A stretch of 64,000 nucleotides of DNA from Blautia schinkii DSM 10518 (GCA_000702025.1 JNKJ01000018.1:1-64000), one strand, 5' to 3'; positions 17,407-26,757 are shown, numbered from the stretch's first letter. A program made the numbers and translations. The notes: generated from the sequence alone by a model not told the origin.

Positions 17407-19299
17407 TCAGATACCTAAAGCTGCTCTCTTCTCTTCGATCTTGTCAATCATTAAATCGCCTAATTTTTCAATATCCTGCTCAACAGTGTAGCAAGCCTCA
17501 ACCCAATCAGTCAGACCGCCCTTAAGAAGGCCGTCAACCTCGCTGGAGCCGTAAGCGTATGGCTCAACGCCAAGGTAAGTGTCGATACCGGTTGCTACTA
17601 CGTAGTTACCAATGGAAACTGCCTTCTCAGACATCCATTCAGGAGCACAGCCAACCAGCGGAATCTGGGAAATATTCCAGCCGGAATCCTTGGCAATTCG
17701 GGAAGCCAGAACCATCATACGGCTGATATCAACACAGGAACCCATATGTAATACAGGAGGAATGTCAACAAGCTCGCAGACACGTTTCAGACCAGCGCCG
17801 CAAAGCTCTCTTGCTCTCTTGTCCATAAGGCCGGCTTTTGCAGCAGCCTGAGCGGAACATCCGGATACAACGAGAATCACGTCGTTAGCGATGAGCTTCT
17901 TCATCAGCTCGATATGTGCTGCATCAGGACGGATCTTCGGGTTGTTACATCCAACCATAGCTACGGCACCGCGGAGAACACCGGATTTCACACAGTCAAC
18001 CAGAGGCATCATGGTTCCGGTAACATCAACGTGGGTATTGGTAACCGTGTCAAGTTTCTTCTCAATCTGCTCTACAGAATAACCAACAACGGCTTTCTGT
18101 TTCATCTGAGGAATGTATACCAGGTCTTTATTTCTGTTCTTGAAGTTTTCAATTGCCATCTTAACGATTGCTTTTGCATTTTCTCCGGCAGTCTTAGCGT
18201 TGAATCTGATGAAATCAGAATCTGGCATCTGGGCAACCGGTGAAGTAGTGATGAATTTGGTGTGGAAGCATTTGCTCAGTGGTCCTAAAGCCGGGAAGAT
18301 ACACTGAACGTCAACAACGATCGCTTCGCAGGCACCGGTAAGAACTACGTTCTCCTGCTGCAGGAAGTTACCTGCCATCGGGATACCGCGGCGCATTGCA
18401 ACCTCATTGGAGGTACAGCATACACCGGATACGGTGATTCCCTGTGCGCCCATGGATTTCGCATAGTCGATCATTTCTTTGCTGTCCGCATATTCACAGA
18501 TCATCTCGGAAAGAGACGGGTCATGTCCGTGAACAACGATGTTTACATTTTCCTCAACCATAACGCCGAGGTTAGCCTCTGTCTCCACTTCCTTCGGTGT
18601 TCCGAAAAGAACGTCTGAGAACTCGGTTCCCATCATGGAGCCGCCCCAGCCGTCGGAAAGGCCTGAACGTAAGGACTGGCGGATAAGAGCTTCCGGCTGG
18701 GAAGAACATCCCATATGTGTCATATGCAGGGAACAGGATACTTCACGGTCAATTGCACGCGGACGGATTTCTTCTCTGTCCCAGATCTCCTGGGTGTGCT
18801 CCGGCGCACGTTTGGTGAAGGTAAGAGTACCGAAAGGCTTGCCGTATTCCATAAGGCCGACCTCAGCCACTTCGTGAGCGATATCGTAGATATCTCTGCC
18901 CTCTGTCTCTACGCCGAACTCAGCGGCCAGGCGCATAAGCTTATCAGGATCTTTTACCTTGTAGTTTCCGTCTGCTGCTGCTTCATGCAGGGTATGGGCG
19001 ATCTCACGTCCATGGTCGGAATGGGTTGCAGAACCACCGGCTGTAAAACGCAGATAGTTTCTTCCTACGATACCATGTACGTCACATCCGCAGATACCTC
19101 TTGGTGCTTTTGGTGTAATGCGGCACGGACCCATGGAACAGATACGGCAGCACACACCGGACTCACCAAATTTACAGTGTGGAGTCTGGTTTTTTACTCG
19201 AATCTGCCATGCATCAGCGCCAACCTTGGCACCTGTCTCTAATAACCTGTTTGTGGCAGCTTCAAATTCTTCCACTGTAGTTAATTTGAATTCACTCAT
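17407..19299 (-). CDS. acsA: Anaerobic CO dehydrogenase, catalytic subunit
   Basis: A 630-residue nickel-iron CO dehydrogenase that reduces CO2 to CO for AcsB. The N-terminal cysteine-rich region CCRICSMGPCRI followed by GICGCD provides the B and D clusters. C-cluster ligands are visible in VCCTSNE, TGACEAIVV, MVGCNNP, VVSGCSAQA and HMGSCVDISR. The ATG follows AAAGGAGG. A 190-bp gap with an inverted repeat separates it from cooC, so it may have extra regulation. Confidence 0.96.
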   Translation of the reverse strand: MSEFKLTTVEEFEAATNRLLETGAKVGADAWQIRVKNQTPHCKFGESGVCCRICSMGPCRITPKAPRGICGCDVHGIVGRNYLRFTAGGSATHSDHGREIAHTLHEAAADGNYKVKDPDKLMRLAAEFGVETEGRDIYDIAHEVAEVGLMEYGKPFGTLTFTKRAPEHTQEIWDREEIRPRAIDREVSCSLHMTHMGCSSQPEALIRQSLRSGLSDGWGGSMMGTEFSDVLFGTPKEVETEANLGVMVEENVNIVVHGHDPSLSEMICEYADSKEMIDYAKSMGAQGITVSGVCCTSNEVAMRRGIPMAGNFLQQENVVLTGACEAIVVDVQCIFPALGPLSKCFHTKFITTSPVAQMPDSDFIRFNAKTAGENAKAIVKMAIENFKNRNKDLVYIPQMKQKAVVGYSVEQIEKKLDTVTNTHVDVTGTMMPLVDCVKSGVLRGAVAMVGCNNPKIRPDAAHIELMKKLIANDVILVVSGCSAQAAAKAGLMDKRARELCGAGLKRVCELVDIPPVLHMGSCVDISRMMVLASRIAKDSGWNISQIPLVGCAPEWMSEKAVSIGNYVVATGIDTYLGVEPYAYGSSEVDGLLKGGLTDWVEACYTVEQDIEKLGDLMIDKIEEKRAALGI

Positions 19300-19318
19300 T
19301 ATAGACCTCCTTTAATTT

Positions 19319-19340
19319 GTACATCCACTTTTGTATGTAC
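19319..19340. promoter_or_regulatory. Inverted repeat in the acsA leader
   Basis: GTACAT and ATGTAC are separated by 10 bp, just upstream of the acsA ribosome binding site. A TATAAA-like -10 preceded by TGA lies further upstream on the minus strand, so the repeat could be an operator in the leader of an internal promoter. No regulator can be named. Confidence 0.4.
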
Positions 19341-19488
19341 GTTTGCCTTTCTTGAAAATTTTATATCAATAAGCCCACAGGCAGGAACCCATCCCCGCCC
19401 ATGGGTTATTTTCCGGTAAAAAAAGCTGAAAAATAAGATTTTTCTATGCATGTAAACATCCCTTGCGCATCTTGGCAAGGGGTGTTTC

Positions 19489-20259
19489 TCATAATCCTAA
19501 TTTATCAACAATCGCACGGAGAGCTGTCTTAACAGGGTTGTCCTCCGGCAGGCTCGCTGTAGGGCGGCCTTCACAGTCATATTCATATACTGTCTCATCC
19601 TGGGGAACAACGCCGAGAAGCGTAAGCCCCTGTTTCTCAATCTCTTCTTTGATGCCATCGTTTAATTCGCCTTTTGGGGCCCGGTTGATGATCAGGCCGA
19701 CTGTATTGGGGCGCATATCGCACTCCTCGATCAGCTTGGCAATACGGCCGACTGCCTGCACGCCTCTGCGGGAGCAGTCGCTCACAAGGATGGCTGTCTG
19801 CATAGAGGGAAGCACTCCCCTGCTGATATGCTCCATACCTGCCTCGTTGTCCACGACAAAATAAGGGTAGTTATTCTGGTATTTGGTAAGCTGGGACTGA
19901 AGTAAGCCGTTGACAAAGCAGTAGCATCCTTTTCCCTGGGTCCTGCCCATAACCAGCAGATCAAAATCATCATCCTCGGTCAAAGCGTCCTCGAAACGAA
20001 GCTCCGCGTAATCCGCTTTTGACATGCCTAAGGGGATGGGATTATCCTTCGCCATCTCCGCACGCGCAATCTCTTCGCGTACATCGCCAAGAGTCGTCTC
20101 CACCTTAACGCCAAGAACCTCATTAAGGTTAGAATTTGCGTCAGCATCAACTGCGAGGACCGGTCCTTTTCCCTGTTCACAGAGGTATTGGATCAGCATT
20201 CCGCACAGTGTGGTCTTTCCTACGCCGCCTTTTCCTGCGACAGCAATTACATGCGCCAT
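19489..20259 (-). CDS. cooC: CooC-type nickel-insertion ATPase
   Basis: A 256-residue MinD-like ATPase with Walker A AVAGKGGVGKTT near the N-terminus and a CxC motif in GKGCYCFVN near residue 113. It likely matures the nickel site of the CO dehydrogenase encoded next. The longest frame opens with a GTG that lies inside the AGGAGGTG ribosome binding site, so the ATG at 20259 is the better start. Its neighbours are CooT on one side and AcsA on the other. Confidence 0.88.
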   Translation of the reverse strand: MAHVIAVAGKGGVGKTTLCGMLIQYLCEQGKGPVLAVDADANSNLNEVLGVKVETTLGDVREEIARAEMAKDNPIPLGMSKADYAELRFEDALTEDDDFDLLVMGRTQGKGCYCFVNGLLQSQLTKYQNNYPYFVVDNEAGMEHISRGVLPSMQTAILVSDCSRRGVQAVGRIAKLIEECDMRPNTVGLIINRAPKGELNDGIKEEIEKQGLTLLGVVPQDETVYEYDCEGRPTASLPEDNPVKTALRAIVDKLGL

Positions 20260-20312
20260 AAAACTTGGCACCTCCTAGTTAGTAGTTATGATAGTTTGAT
20301 TGGTTTCCTGTT

Positions 20313-20495
20313 TTATTCGCAGGAGAGTTTCACAATGCTGTTGGCAAGGTCTACCATGAGGATCCTGCCTTCAACCACTCTCTCGTCGCCCATGATGTCT
20401 CGAAGGATGATCTTGTCTCCGTCCACATCAATGCGGCTTACATTCTTGAAAATCACTGAATCGTCGCTTTGTTTATAAACTGTTGCCAAACACAT
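20313..20495 (-). CDS. cooT: CooT-family nickel-binding protein
   Basis: A 60-residue protein starting MCLATVYKQSDDS. The conserved Cys2 is the likely nickel ligand at the dimer interface. The small beta-barrel pattern (IDVDGDKIILRDIMGDERVVEGRI) matches the CooT family that supplies nickel to CO dehydrogenase. It is second in the operon, between the His-rich protein and cooC. Confidence 0.87.
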   Translation of the reverse strand: MCLATVYKQSDDSVIFKNVSRIDVDGDKIILRDIMGDERVVEGRILMVDLANSIVKLSCE

Positions 20496-20549
20496 ATCTT
20501 ACTGCCTCCTTATAAACAACAGATCGTCAATAGTATCCCGGCAGGACTG

Positions 20550-20957
20550 TTATTTCAGCTCTTCCTTCACAAGAGTGAGGGCCAGGCCGAGACGCATGTT
20601 GCCTTTCTGGAAATCAGCTACTGCTTCCTTGATGGTCTTAGCCGCAGCGTTCATTCCCATTTTATCTAAATTCTCAGCCATCTGGTCAAGCTCTGCTGCG
20701 TGGTGTTCATTGTGCTGCAGCATATAAGTGAGAAGAGCCACCGTCTCATTCTTGCAGTCGCCGCCTGAGCAGGAACCGCAGTGGTCGTGGTCATGTCCCT
20801 CGCAATTGCAGGAATCTGCGTGCGGATGGTCATGTGCCTCGCCGTTCTCGTGGCTGTGGGTATGGCTGTGAGTCACACCGCCGTCGTGAGTGTGCTCATG
20901 TGTATGCTCATGTCCGTGATGGACGAGATTACCGTTTTCGTCTTTTACCAAGTGCAT
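20550..20957 (-). CDS. Histidine-rich metal-binding protein heading the acs operon
   Basis: A 135-residue cytoplasmic protein. Residues 10-70 are extremely rich in His, Asp and Cys (HGHEHTHEHTHDGG, later CNCEGHDHDHCGSCSGGDC). The C-terminal 65 residues form a helical domain beginning ETVALLTYMLQHNEHHAAEL. The ATG at 20957 is chosen because AAAGGAG lies 8 nt before it; an upstream in-frame start has no such site. Leading a CO dehydrogenase operon directly before cooT and cooC, it is probably a nickel store or chaperone (inference). Confidence 0.8.
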   Translation of the reverse strand: MHLVKDENGNLVHHGHEHTHEHTHDGGVTHSHTHSHENGEAHDHPHADSCNCEGHDHDHCGSCSGGDCKNETVALLTYMLQHNEHHAAELDQMAENLDKMGMNAAAKTIKEAVADFQKGNMRLGLALTLVKEELK

Positions 20958-21040
20958 AGATATGCTCCTTTCTTCGCTCCTGCCATACAAACATGCCGGA
21001 ATGGGCACAATTCATGACAAGAATTTATCAATATGGGTTC

Positions 21041-21069
21041 ATTATACAACGTTTTGAGAGGATTATCAA
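21041..21069 (-). promoter_or_regulatory. Main promoter of the acetogenesis block
   Basis: On the minus strand TTGATA, a 17-bp spacer and TATAAT form a near-consensus promoter. Transcription would start near 21034, giving a leader of about 77 nt before the His-rich protein. The 325-bp gap to the divergent aldo/keto reductase gene is AT-rich and holds no frame or obvious riboswitch. Confidence 0.75.
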
Positions 21070-21231
21070 GGTAATTATCATAAAAAAGTACCAAAAATTT
21101 TGCTTTTCAAGTATTTAAACTATCCGTTTTTTGCAATATTGTCATACTTTTAACTTTATTGTTATTTTTTTAACATTCTTCCGGTAACTAATTTGTAACA
21201 TAATTGATGTTATTCTTTCACATTTTTATGC

Positions 21232-21237
21232 TATACT
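21232..21237 (+). promoter_or_regulatory. Extended -10 promoter of the aldo/keto reductase gene
   Basis: TATACT is preceded by TGC, an extended -10, with no strong -35 hexamer. The transcript would start near 21244. That is downstream of the ATG at 21238 and supports the TTG start at 21283. Confidence 0.55.
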
Positions 21238-21282
21238 TTGCCAAGTACAAAAACAGTATTGAGGATTGAGGAGGAATTTACA

Positions 21283-22110
21283 TTGAGAAATACCGTTTTT
21301 TTAAACGACGACAGAGAAATGCCTCTATTAGGTTTGGGAGTGTATAAAGCAACCGGAGATAACGAAGCTGAGTCAGCGATTGCCGCCGCGGTGAGTGCAG
21401 GCTACCGTCTGATCGATACAGCTTCTGTTTATAAAAACGAAGAAAACGTAGGCCGCGGGATTGCCAAATGCGGCGTTCCCCGCAAGGATCTGTTCGTAAC
21501 CTCGAAGATATGGAACACTGCCCAGCGTTTGGGAGATATTCAGGGCGCATTTGAACGGAGCCTTGAGCGCCTGAAGCTGGATTATGTGGATCTGTATTTA
21601 ATCCACTGGCCCGTGCCCGGATGTTACTTGAGCACCTGGAAAGAGTTCGAGAAGATTCTTGATTCAGGACGCGCCCTCTCCATTGGCGTTAGTAATTTCG
21701 AAATACGCCACCTGGAGGAGCTGAAAAAGGTTTCAGGCATTGTACCTGCTGTAAACCAGATTGAATGTCATCCTTTATGCTACCCCAGGGAGCTCATCGA
21801 ATACTGCCAGGACAGCGGCATTGTGGTCCAGGCTTATGCTCCGCTGGCCCGGGGTGCTTATCTTGACAACGATGTCATGTGTGTGCTGGGTACGAAATAC
21901 GCCAAGACTCCCGCTCAGATCGGCCTTCGGTGGGCTGTACAGAAAGGAATCTCGGTCATCCCGAAATCCGTTCACTCTGACCGCATTGCCAGCAACGGCG
22001 CGATTTTTGACTTTACCATTGAGAAAGAGGATATGGATATCATCGATACCCTCAACCAGGATTTCCACAGCTCTCATGTACCTGAGGACCTGCGCGACAT
22101 TCAGTTTTAA
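21283..22110 (+). CDS. Aldo/keto reductase
   Basis: A 275-residue NADPH-dependent aldo/keto reductase of the small soluble type. Family features include GLGVYKATGDNEAESAI, the active-site region RLIDTASVYKNEENVGRGI, YVDLYLIHWPVPG and IGVSNFEIRHLEEL, and the C-terminal IPKSVHSDRI that binds the cofactor. The TTG start follows GAGGAGG with 8-nt spacing. The gene is alone between a promoter and a strong bidirectional terminator. The substrate cannot be told. Confidence 0.9.
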   Translation: MRNTVFLNDDREMPLLGLGVYKATGDNEAESAIAAAVSAGYRLIDTASVYKNEENVGRGIAKCGVPRKDLFVTSKIWNTAQRLGDIQGAFERSLERLKLDYVDLYLIHWPVPGCYLSTWKEFEKILDSGRALSIGVSNFEIRHLEELKKVSGIVPAVNQIECHPLCYPRELIEYCQDSGIVVQAYAPLARGAYLDNDVMCVLGTKYAKTPAQIGLRWAVQKGISVIPKSVHSDRIASNGAIFDFTIEKEDMDIIDTLNQDFHSSHVPEDLRDIQF

Positions 22111-22120
22111 ACTATCATTC

Positions 22121-22180
22121 AAAAAACCTGCGGGCAGGAAACACATCTTTTACAGATAGTGCTTCCTGCCCGCAGGTTTT
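22121..22180. terminator. Bidirectional terminator, aldo/keto reductase and gpsA
   Basis: AACCTGCGGGCAGGAA pairs with TTCCTGCCCGCAGGTT over 16 bp around a loop of about 22 nt. A-runs and T-runs on both sides let it act for both convergent genes. Confidence 0.85.
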
Positions 22181-22260
22181 ATCTTTTTCTTAGAACAGTA
22201 TTATAGTCTCTGCAGACTTCTATTTCACAGACTTAAATTTGACAAACCGATAATCAATCA

Positions 22261-23274
22261 TCAGTCCTCCCACGGAAGCATGGGCGTTTCCACCTTCTTA
22301 TCTCTGAGCATCAGATCCATCACTGCCTCTGAAGCAGGCTTGCCTTCAAAGAGCACCTTGTTCACCTCATTGATGATGGGCATTTCCACCTCATATTTCT
22401 CAGAAAGACCCTTAGCAGCTTTGGCGGAATATACGCCCTCCACCACCATCTTCACCTCAGCCATGGCTTCGTCCATTGTGTAACCCTTGCCCATAAGATA
22501 GCCGGCCTTGCGGTTACGGCTGTGTACGCTGGCACAGGTTACGATCAGATCACCAATCCCGGAAAGTCCGTAAAAGGTTTCCGCCTTGGCCCCCATCATA
22601 ACGCCAAGCCTTGCAATCTCCGCAATACCCCTGGTGATCAGCGCAGCCTTTGTATTATCCCCGTACCCAAGTCCGTCGGCAGTTCCGGCCGCCAGAGCGA
22701 TGACATTTTTAAGCGCGCCGCCAAGCTCCACGCCCAGGATATCCGGGGTGGTATAAACGCGGAAAACAGGGCTCATAAAAATGCTCTGCAGATATTCGGC
22801 TGTCTCTCTCGTGCGGGAGCTCACCACACAGGTGGTCGGCAGCCCCTTGCCTACCTCTTCCGCATGGCTCGGGCCGGAAAGCACACACACATCCGCATTG
22901 GGAATCTCCTGCTCAATGATCTCGCTTAAGGTCATCAGCGTTTTTTCCTCCACGCCCTTGGCTACATTGACGATTTTCTGTCCTTCCCGCACATAGGGTG
23001 CCATCTGATGCGCCGTGCTTCTGGTAAAAGGAGAAGGAACGGCAAGCACAGCCACATCCGGGTCCTTTAACGACCGTTCCAGATCCGTGGTGATCTCCAT
23101 CACCTCGGGAAGCTTAACACCCGGAAGCTTAGACGCATGCTCCCGCTTTTCACGAAGCATGTTTACCTCGTCCGGAAGAGCCGACCACAGCGTCACGTCA
23201 TGGCCGTTGTTAAATAACAAAAGGGACAACGCAGTTCCCCAGCTTCCTGCTCCTAGTACACTGATTTTTGCCAT
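22261..23274 (-). CDS. gpsA: Glycerol-3-phosphate dehydrogenase [NAD(P)+]
   Basis: A 337-residue enzyme that makes sn-glycerol-3-phosphate for phospholipids. The Rossmann motif VLGAGSWGTALS is at the N-terminus. The segment AGTADGLGYGDNTKAALITRG holds catalytic residues. The ATG at 23274 is preferred over a GTG that lies inside the GAGGTG ribosome binding site. It follows plsY by 12 bp, so the two first steps of glycerolipid synthesis are co-transcribed. Confidence 0.95.
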   Translation of the reverse strand: MAKISVLGAGSWGTALSLLLFNNGHDVTLWSALPDEVNMLREKREHASKLPGVKLPEVMEITTDLERSLKDPDVAVLAVPSPFTRSTAHQMAPYVREGQKIVNVAKGVEEKTLMTLSEIIEQEIPNADVCVLSGPSHAEEVGKGLPTTCVVSSRTRETAEYLQSIFMSPVFRVYTTPDILGVELGGALKNVIALAAGTADGLGYGDNTKAALITRGIAEIARLGVMMGAKAETFYGLSGIGDLIVTCASVHSRNRKAGYLMGKGYTMDEAMAEVKMVVEGVYSAKAAKGLSEKYEVEMPIINEVNKVLFEGKPASEAVMDLMLRDKKVETPMLPWED

Positions 23275-23286
23275 ATCAATCACCTC

Positions 23287-23940
23287 TTACGCTTTCTTCT
23301 CCCCGGATTTTCCAAGGAAGATTTTATTCTCCGTCCCCTTAAAGAGACGTACGATATTTGCTCTGTGGCGGTAAACAGCCAAAGCTGTCAGCGCCGCCAT
23401 AACAAGATAAAGCTCAATAGTATGAGGCCCGTCCATCCCGTAATGCCCAAGCTCCCCGAACACGATCAGGCAGATAAGCGCGGTCAGATAGGCGCTGATG
23501 GAACAAAGTGACACATAATGCGTGGTAAAAAACAATCCGAAGAACACCACAAAGCAGATTAAAAATATCCGCCAGTCAAACGCGATCACAAGTCCGACAG
23601 AAGCCGCCACACCCTTACCGCCACGGAAGTTCAGATAAAACGGAAAGTTATGCCCCAGCACACATCCCGCGGCCGCATAAAGACTCAGAAGCGGCAGAAT
23701 ATCAGCGCTGCTCCCCCTGTACAGAGCCTTAACGATCAAAATCGCCACAATACATTTCAGACAATCCCCAAGTAGAGTGAGAGCCCCCGCCTTTTTACCG
23801 AAAGTACGCAGTGCGTTCGTGGTGCCCGCATTTCCGCTTCCATGCTCACGGATGTCTGTCTGGTGCATCCTGCCGATAATGTAGGAGGTCTGAAAAAGCC
23901 CGCACACATACCCAATCGCCAAACAAATCAAACGTTCCAT
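23287..23940 (-). CDS. plsY: Glycerol-3-phosphate acyltransferase
   Basis: A 217-residue membrane enzyme that acylates glycerol-3-phosphate using acyl-phosphate. Several hydrophobic segments and the PlsY loops GSGNAGTTNALRTFGKK and GHNFPFYLNFRGGKGVA are visible. The ATG at 23940 follows the der stop codon closely; AAAAGGA, inside the end of der, serves as ribosome binding site. A TTG three codons earlier is possible. Confidence 0.94.
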   Translation of the reverse strand: MERLICLAIGYVCGLFQTSYIIGRMHQTDIREHGSGNAGTTNALRTFGKKAGALTLLGDCLKCIVAILIVKALYRGSSADILPLLSLYAAAGCVLGHNFPFYLNFRGGKGVAASVGLVIAFDWRIFLICFVVFFGLFFTTHYVSLCSISAYLTALICLIVFGELGHYGMDGPHTIELYLVMAALTALAVYRHRANIVRLFKGTENKIFLGKSGEKKA

Positions 23941-23945
23941 AATAC

Positions 23946-25271
23946 TCAATCCTTTTCCCCTCGTTCACGGACGATAAATTTCAATGATGTTCCGCGGAAG
24001 CCAAACGCATCGCGGATTTTATTTTCTATATATCTGGTGTATGAAAAATGCATCAATTCCTTGTCATTGACAAAGATGACAAAGGTCGGCGGCCGTACAG
24101 CCACCTGGGTCATATAGAAGATTTTCAGCCTTTTACCCTTGTCAGAAGGCGGCTGCTGCATGGCCACTGCCTCGGAAAGAATTTCATTGAGCACACCTGT
24201 CTGTACACGCAGAGTCTGGTTCTCAATCACCGTATCAATGGTTTCAAACAGCTTCGAAATCCTCAGACCTGTCTTGGCGGAGATAAACACAAGCTCCGCA
24301 TAAGGCATGTAAGCAAGCACCTCGCGGATGCGGTTGGTGTGCTTATAGATCGTCTTGTCATTCTTCTCAATCGCGTCCCATTTATTCACAGCAATGATCA
24401 CTCCCTTGCCACGCTCATGGGCAATGCCCGCGATCTTCGCATCCTGCTCTGTCACACCCTCCACCGCGTCGATCATGATCACCACAATGTGGGCACGCTC
24501 CACAGCAGTCACAGTACGAATGACACTGTAGCGCTCAAGCTCTTCTTTTATTTTCCCCTTACGGCGAAGTCCCGCGGTATCGATAAATACATAATCACGC
24601 CCTTGCCAGCTAACCTTGGTATCCACCGCATCTCTGGTGGTACCGGCAATGTCCGACACGATCACTCTCTCCTCCCCGAGAAGCTTGTTGATCAGGGAGG
24701 ATTTACCCACGTTAGGCTTCCCTACGATTGCAATCTTCGGGATGTCATCCTCTTCCTCTCCGTCCGCACCCTCCGGGAAATACTTCACTACCTCGTCCAG
24801 CATATCCCCAAGTCCCATACGGTTCGCCGCGGAGATGCCAATCGGCTCACCGATGCCGAGATTATAAAACTCATAAACATCCATCATATATTTCTGGACG
24901 CTGTCTACCTTATTTACCACCAGGACAACCGGCTTCCCGCTTCTGCGGAGCATGTCCGCAACCTTGGAATCGGAATCCACCAGACCCTGGCGCACATCTG
25001 TGATAAAAACAATCACATCCGCCGTATCAATGGCAATCTGCGCCTGCTCCCTCATTTGGGAAAGGATTACATCGCTGCTGTCCGGCTCAATACCCCCGGT
25101 GTCAATGAGGGTAAAGGCTTTATCAAGCCATGTGACATCCGCATAGATCCTGTCCCTTGTCACGCCCGGCGTATCCTTCACAATGGAAATCTTCTCGCCG
25201 GCCAGTGCGTTGAACAAGGTGGATTTGCCTACGTTAGGCCTGCCCACTATGGCTACTACTGGTTTGCTCAT
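23946..25271 (-). CDS. der: Ribosome biogenesis GTPase Der (EngA)
   Basis: A 441-residue protein with two GTPase domains in tandem. The first P-loop is GRPNVGKSTLFN near residue 10 and the second is GKPNVGKSSLINKL near residue 180. A C-terminal KH-like domain follows. It helps mature the 50S subunit. The ATG at 25271 has AAAGGAG about 8 nt upstream. The end of the DUF512 gene overlaps its first 38 bases. Confidence 0.96.
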   Translation of the reverse strand: MSKPVVAIVGRPNVGKSTLFNALAGEKISIVKDTPGVTRDRIYADVTWLDKAFTLIDTGGIEPDSSDVILSQMREQAQIAIDTADVIVFITDVRQGLVDSDSKVADMLRRSGKPVVLVVNKVDSVQKYMMDVYEFYNLGIGEPIGISAANRMGLGDMLDEVVKYFPEGADGEEEDDIPKIAIVGKPNVGKSSLINKLLGEERVIVSDIAGTTRDAVDTKVSWQGRDYVFIDTAGLRRKGKIKEELERYSVIRTVTAVERAHIVVIMIDAVEGVTEQDAKIAGIAHERGKGVIIAVNKWDAIEKNDKTIYKHTNRIREVLAYMPYAELVFISAKTGLRISKLFETIDTVIENQTLRVQTGVLNEILSEAVAMQQPPSDKGKRLKIFYMTQVAVRPPTFVIFVNDKELMHFSYTRYIENKIRDAFGFRGTSLKFIVRERGEKD

Positions 25272-26616
25272 ACATTTGTCTCCTTTTACGTTTACTATGA
25301 TCAGGCGGATCAATGATAGCGGATACGAAATCCCCGCCGCTCTCGTCTGCTATTACAATTTCTGTCCCCAGAGCCTCGGAAAGCTCCTTTACCGTCACGT
25401 CATCCAGAAACACATCCTCGCCGCTTCGCAGCATGTTGCAGGGAAGTATCAGTTTCTCCCCTAAATCGCGGCCGCGAAGCTGCTCCTTTAAATCTGTTCC
25501 GGTGATAAGCCCGGAAACCGTGATGCACTCTCCGAAAAAATGATTGGTTATAGGGTACACCTTCACCTCTGTCCCCGGGAATTTCTCACGTATACGCTCT
25601 GTATGCTTCTCGATAAAAGGCGCTGCCAAAGTACCTGTGGCTATGGACGCCTTCACTGTACGGTCATCCCCCGGCAGTTCTGAGAGAGCATCCTTGACCT
25701 CTGTATCCAGAAGCCGAAGCATACCCACGCCGTTCTCCAGCTGCAGATAACCATCATAGCTCTCTTCCCGGGGAAGCTCCTCTCCGGCAAGGATATACCA
25801 CTCATCTGAGGCATGGACAAAGTGGAGCCCATGCTCTGCATACATCTTATCCTGCCAGCGTCTGATCTGTGCAAGCACCTCACGCGCATCCTCACGGGTG
25901 AACGCCTGTAAAGGATACAATCCTTCCCTATACTTTGTCAAGCCCACAGGCACCACAGAGATGCTCCGTAGGACCGGCGCGTAGGCACTGAGCTTCTCAA
26001 GACTATACTCCAGCTCGCTGCCGTCGTTCACACCTTTGCACAGTACAATCTGGCCGTTCATCTCAATCCCGGCTTCAAAAAGCTTATCCACCTTAGCAAG
26101 CGCATCCCCGGCAAAACGATTGTGAAGCATTTCGCAGCGGAGCTTCGGGTTCATTGCCTGGAAGGAAATATTGATAGGCGCAAGATGGTAGCGGATGATC
26201 CTCTCTATATCATGCTCACTCATATTGGTAAGGGTCACATAATTCCCCTGCAAAAAGGACAGACGCGAATCATCGTCCTTAAAATACAGGGTTTCCCTCA
26301 TCCCGGGCGGCATTTGGTCGATAAAGCAAAAAATACATTTATTAGAGCAGGAACGGTATTCATCCATGAGTCCATTCTCGAACTCAATTCCCAAGTCATC
26401 TTCAAAATTTTTCTCCACCTCCAGCTCCCAGAGCTCGCCGTCTGCCTTTTCCACAAGCAGCACTACAAGCTCGTCGTTGATCAGATAGCGGTAATCAAAC
26501 ACATCCTCCACCGGCTGGTCATTGATGGCTGCCAGGACATCCCCCGGCTCAAGCTCCAGCTCCTCCCCGATACTCCCGGGCAGAACTCTGGATATTATAT
26601 GTCTTCTCTTCTTCAT
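25234..26616 (-). CDS. DUF512-family radical SAM-like protein with PDZ domain
   Basis: A 460-residue protein. An N-terminal PDZ-like segment (VLPGSIGEELELEPGDVLAAIN) precedes a cluster motif CSNKCIFCFIDQMP near residue 90, then a TIM-barrel-like region and the C-terminal DUF512 domain. Members sit beside der in many Firmicutes; the reaction is unknown. The ATG at 26616 follows GGAG with 6-nt spacing and is preferred to one 12 bases upstream. Its promoter and leader resemble those of the ZIP transporter gene. Confidence 0.85.
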   Translation of the reverse strand: MKKRRHIISRVLPGSIGEELELEPGDVLAAINDQPVEDVFDYRYLINDELVVLLVEKADGELWELEVEKNFEDDLGIEFENGLMDEYRSCSNKCIFCFIDQMPPGMRETLYFKDDDSRLSFLQGNYVTLTNMSEHDIERIIRYHLAPINISFQAMNPKLRCEMLHNRFAGDALAKVDKLFEAGIEMNGQIVLCKGVNDGSELEYSLEKLSAYAPVLRSISVVPVGLTKYREGLYPLQAFTREDAREVLAQIRRWQDKMYAEHGLHFVHASDEWYILAGEELPREESYDGYLQLENGVGMLRLLDTEVKDALSELPGDDRTVKASIATGTLAAPFIEKHTERIREKFPGTEVKVYPITNHFFGECITVSGLITGTDLKEQLRGRDLGEKLILPCNMLRSGEDVFLDDVTVKELSEALGTEIVIADESGGDFVSAIIDPPDHSKRKRRQMYEQTSSSHSGQA

Positions 26617-26629
26617 TCCACACTCCATT

Positions 26630-26710
26630 AGTATTTACGTTTTCTTACGGTCAGCGCAGTGAATGCGCAGACCTGTCTGAATTATTATCTTATCATACCA
26701 ATTTTAAAAG
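26630..26710 (-). repeat. Promoter-leader unit, copy 1 (DUF512 gene)
   Basis: This stretch aligns with 40925-41007 at roughly four matches in five, nearly all differences being transitions. On the minus strand it holds a -10 (TATGAT, with TTGATT 17 bp upstream just outside the unit), then a hairpin in which GGTC pairs with GACC and GCGC with GCGC, then a tail with CGTAAGAAAACGTAA just before the ribosome binding site. In the other copy the stem bases change but still pair through G-U. Confidence 0.65.
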
Positions 26711-26728
26711 TAAAAATCAATAAATTCC

Positions 26729-26757
26729 TTGACGTTATTTAGGGCAAATGTTATAAA
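26729..26757 (+). promoter_or_regulatory. Promoter of the PRPP synthetase gene
   Basis: TTGACG, a 17-bp spacer and TATAAA form a near-consensus promoter. The start site would be near 26764, leaving a leader of about 110 nt in which I see no strong structure. Confidence 0.75.

Noticed and set aside
24048..25316. A 422-codon plus-strand frame opposite der
   Set aside because: It is antisense to der, with His/Leu-rich unstructured translation and no ribosome binding site. It is a shadow of the real gene.
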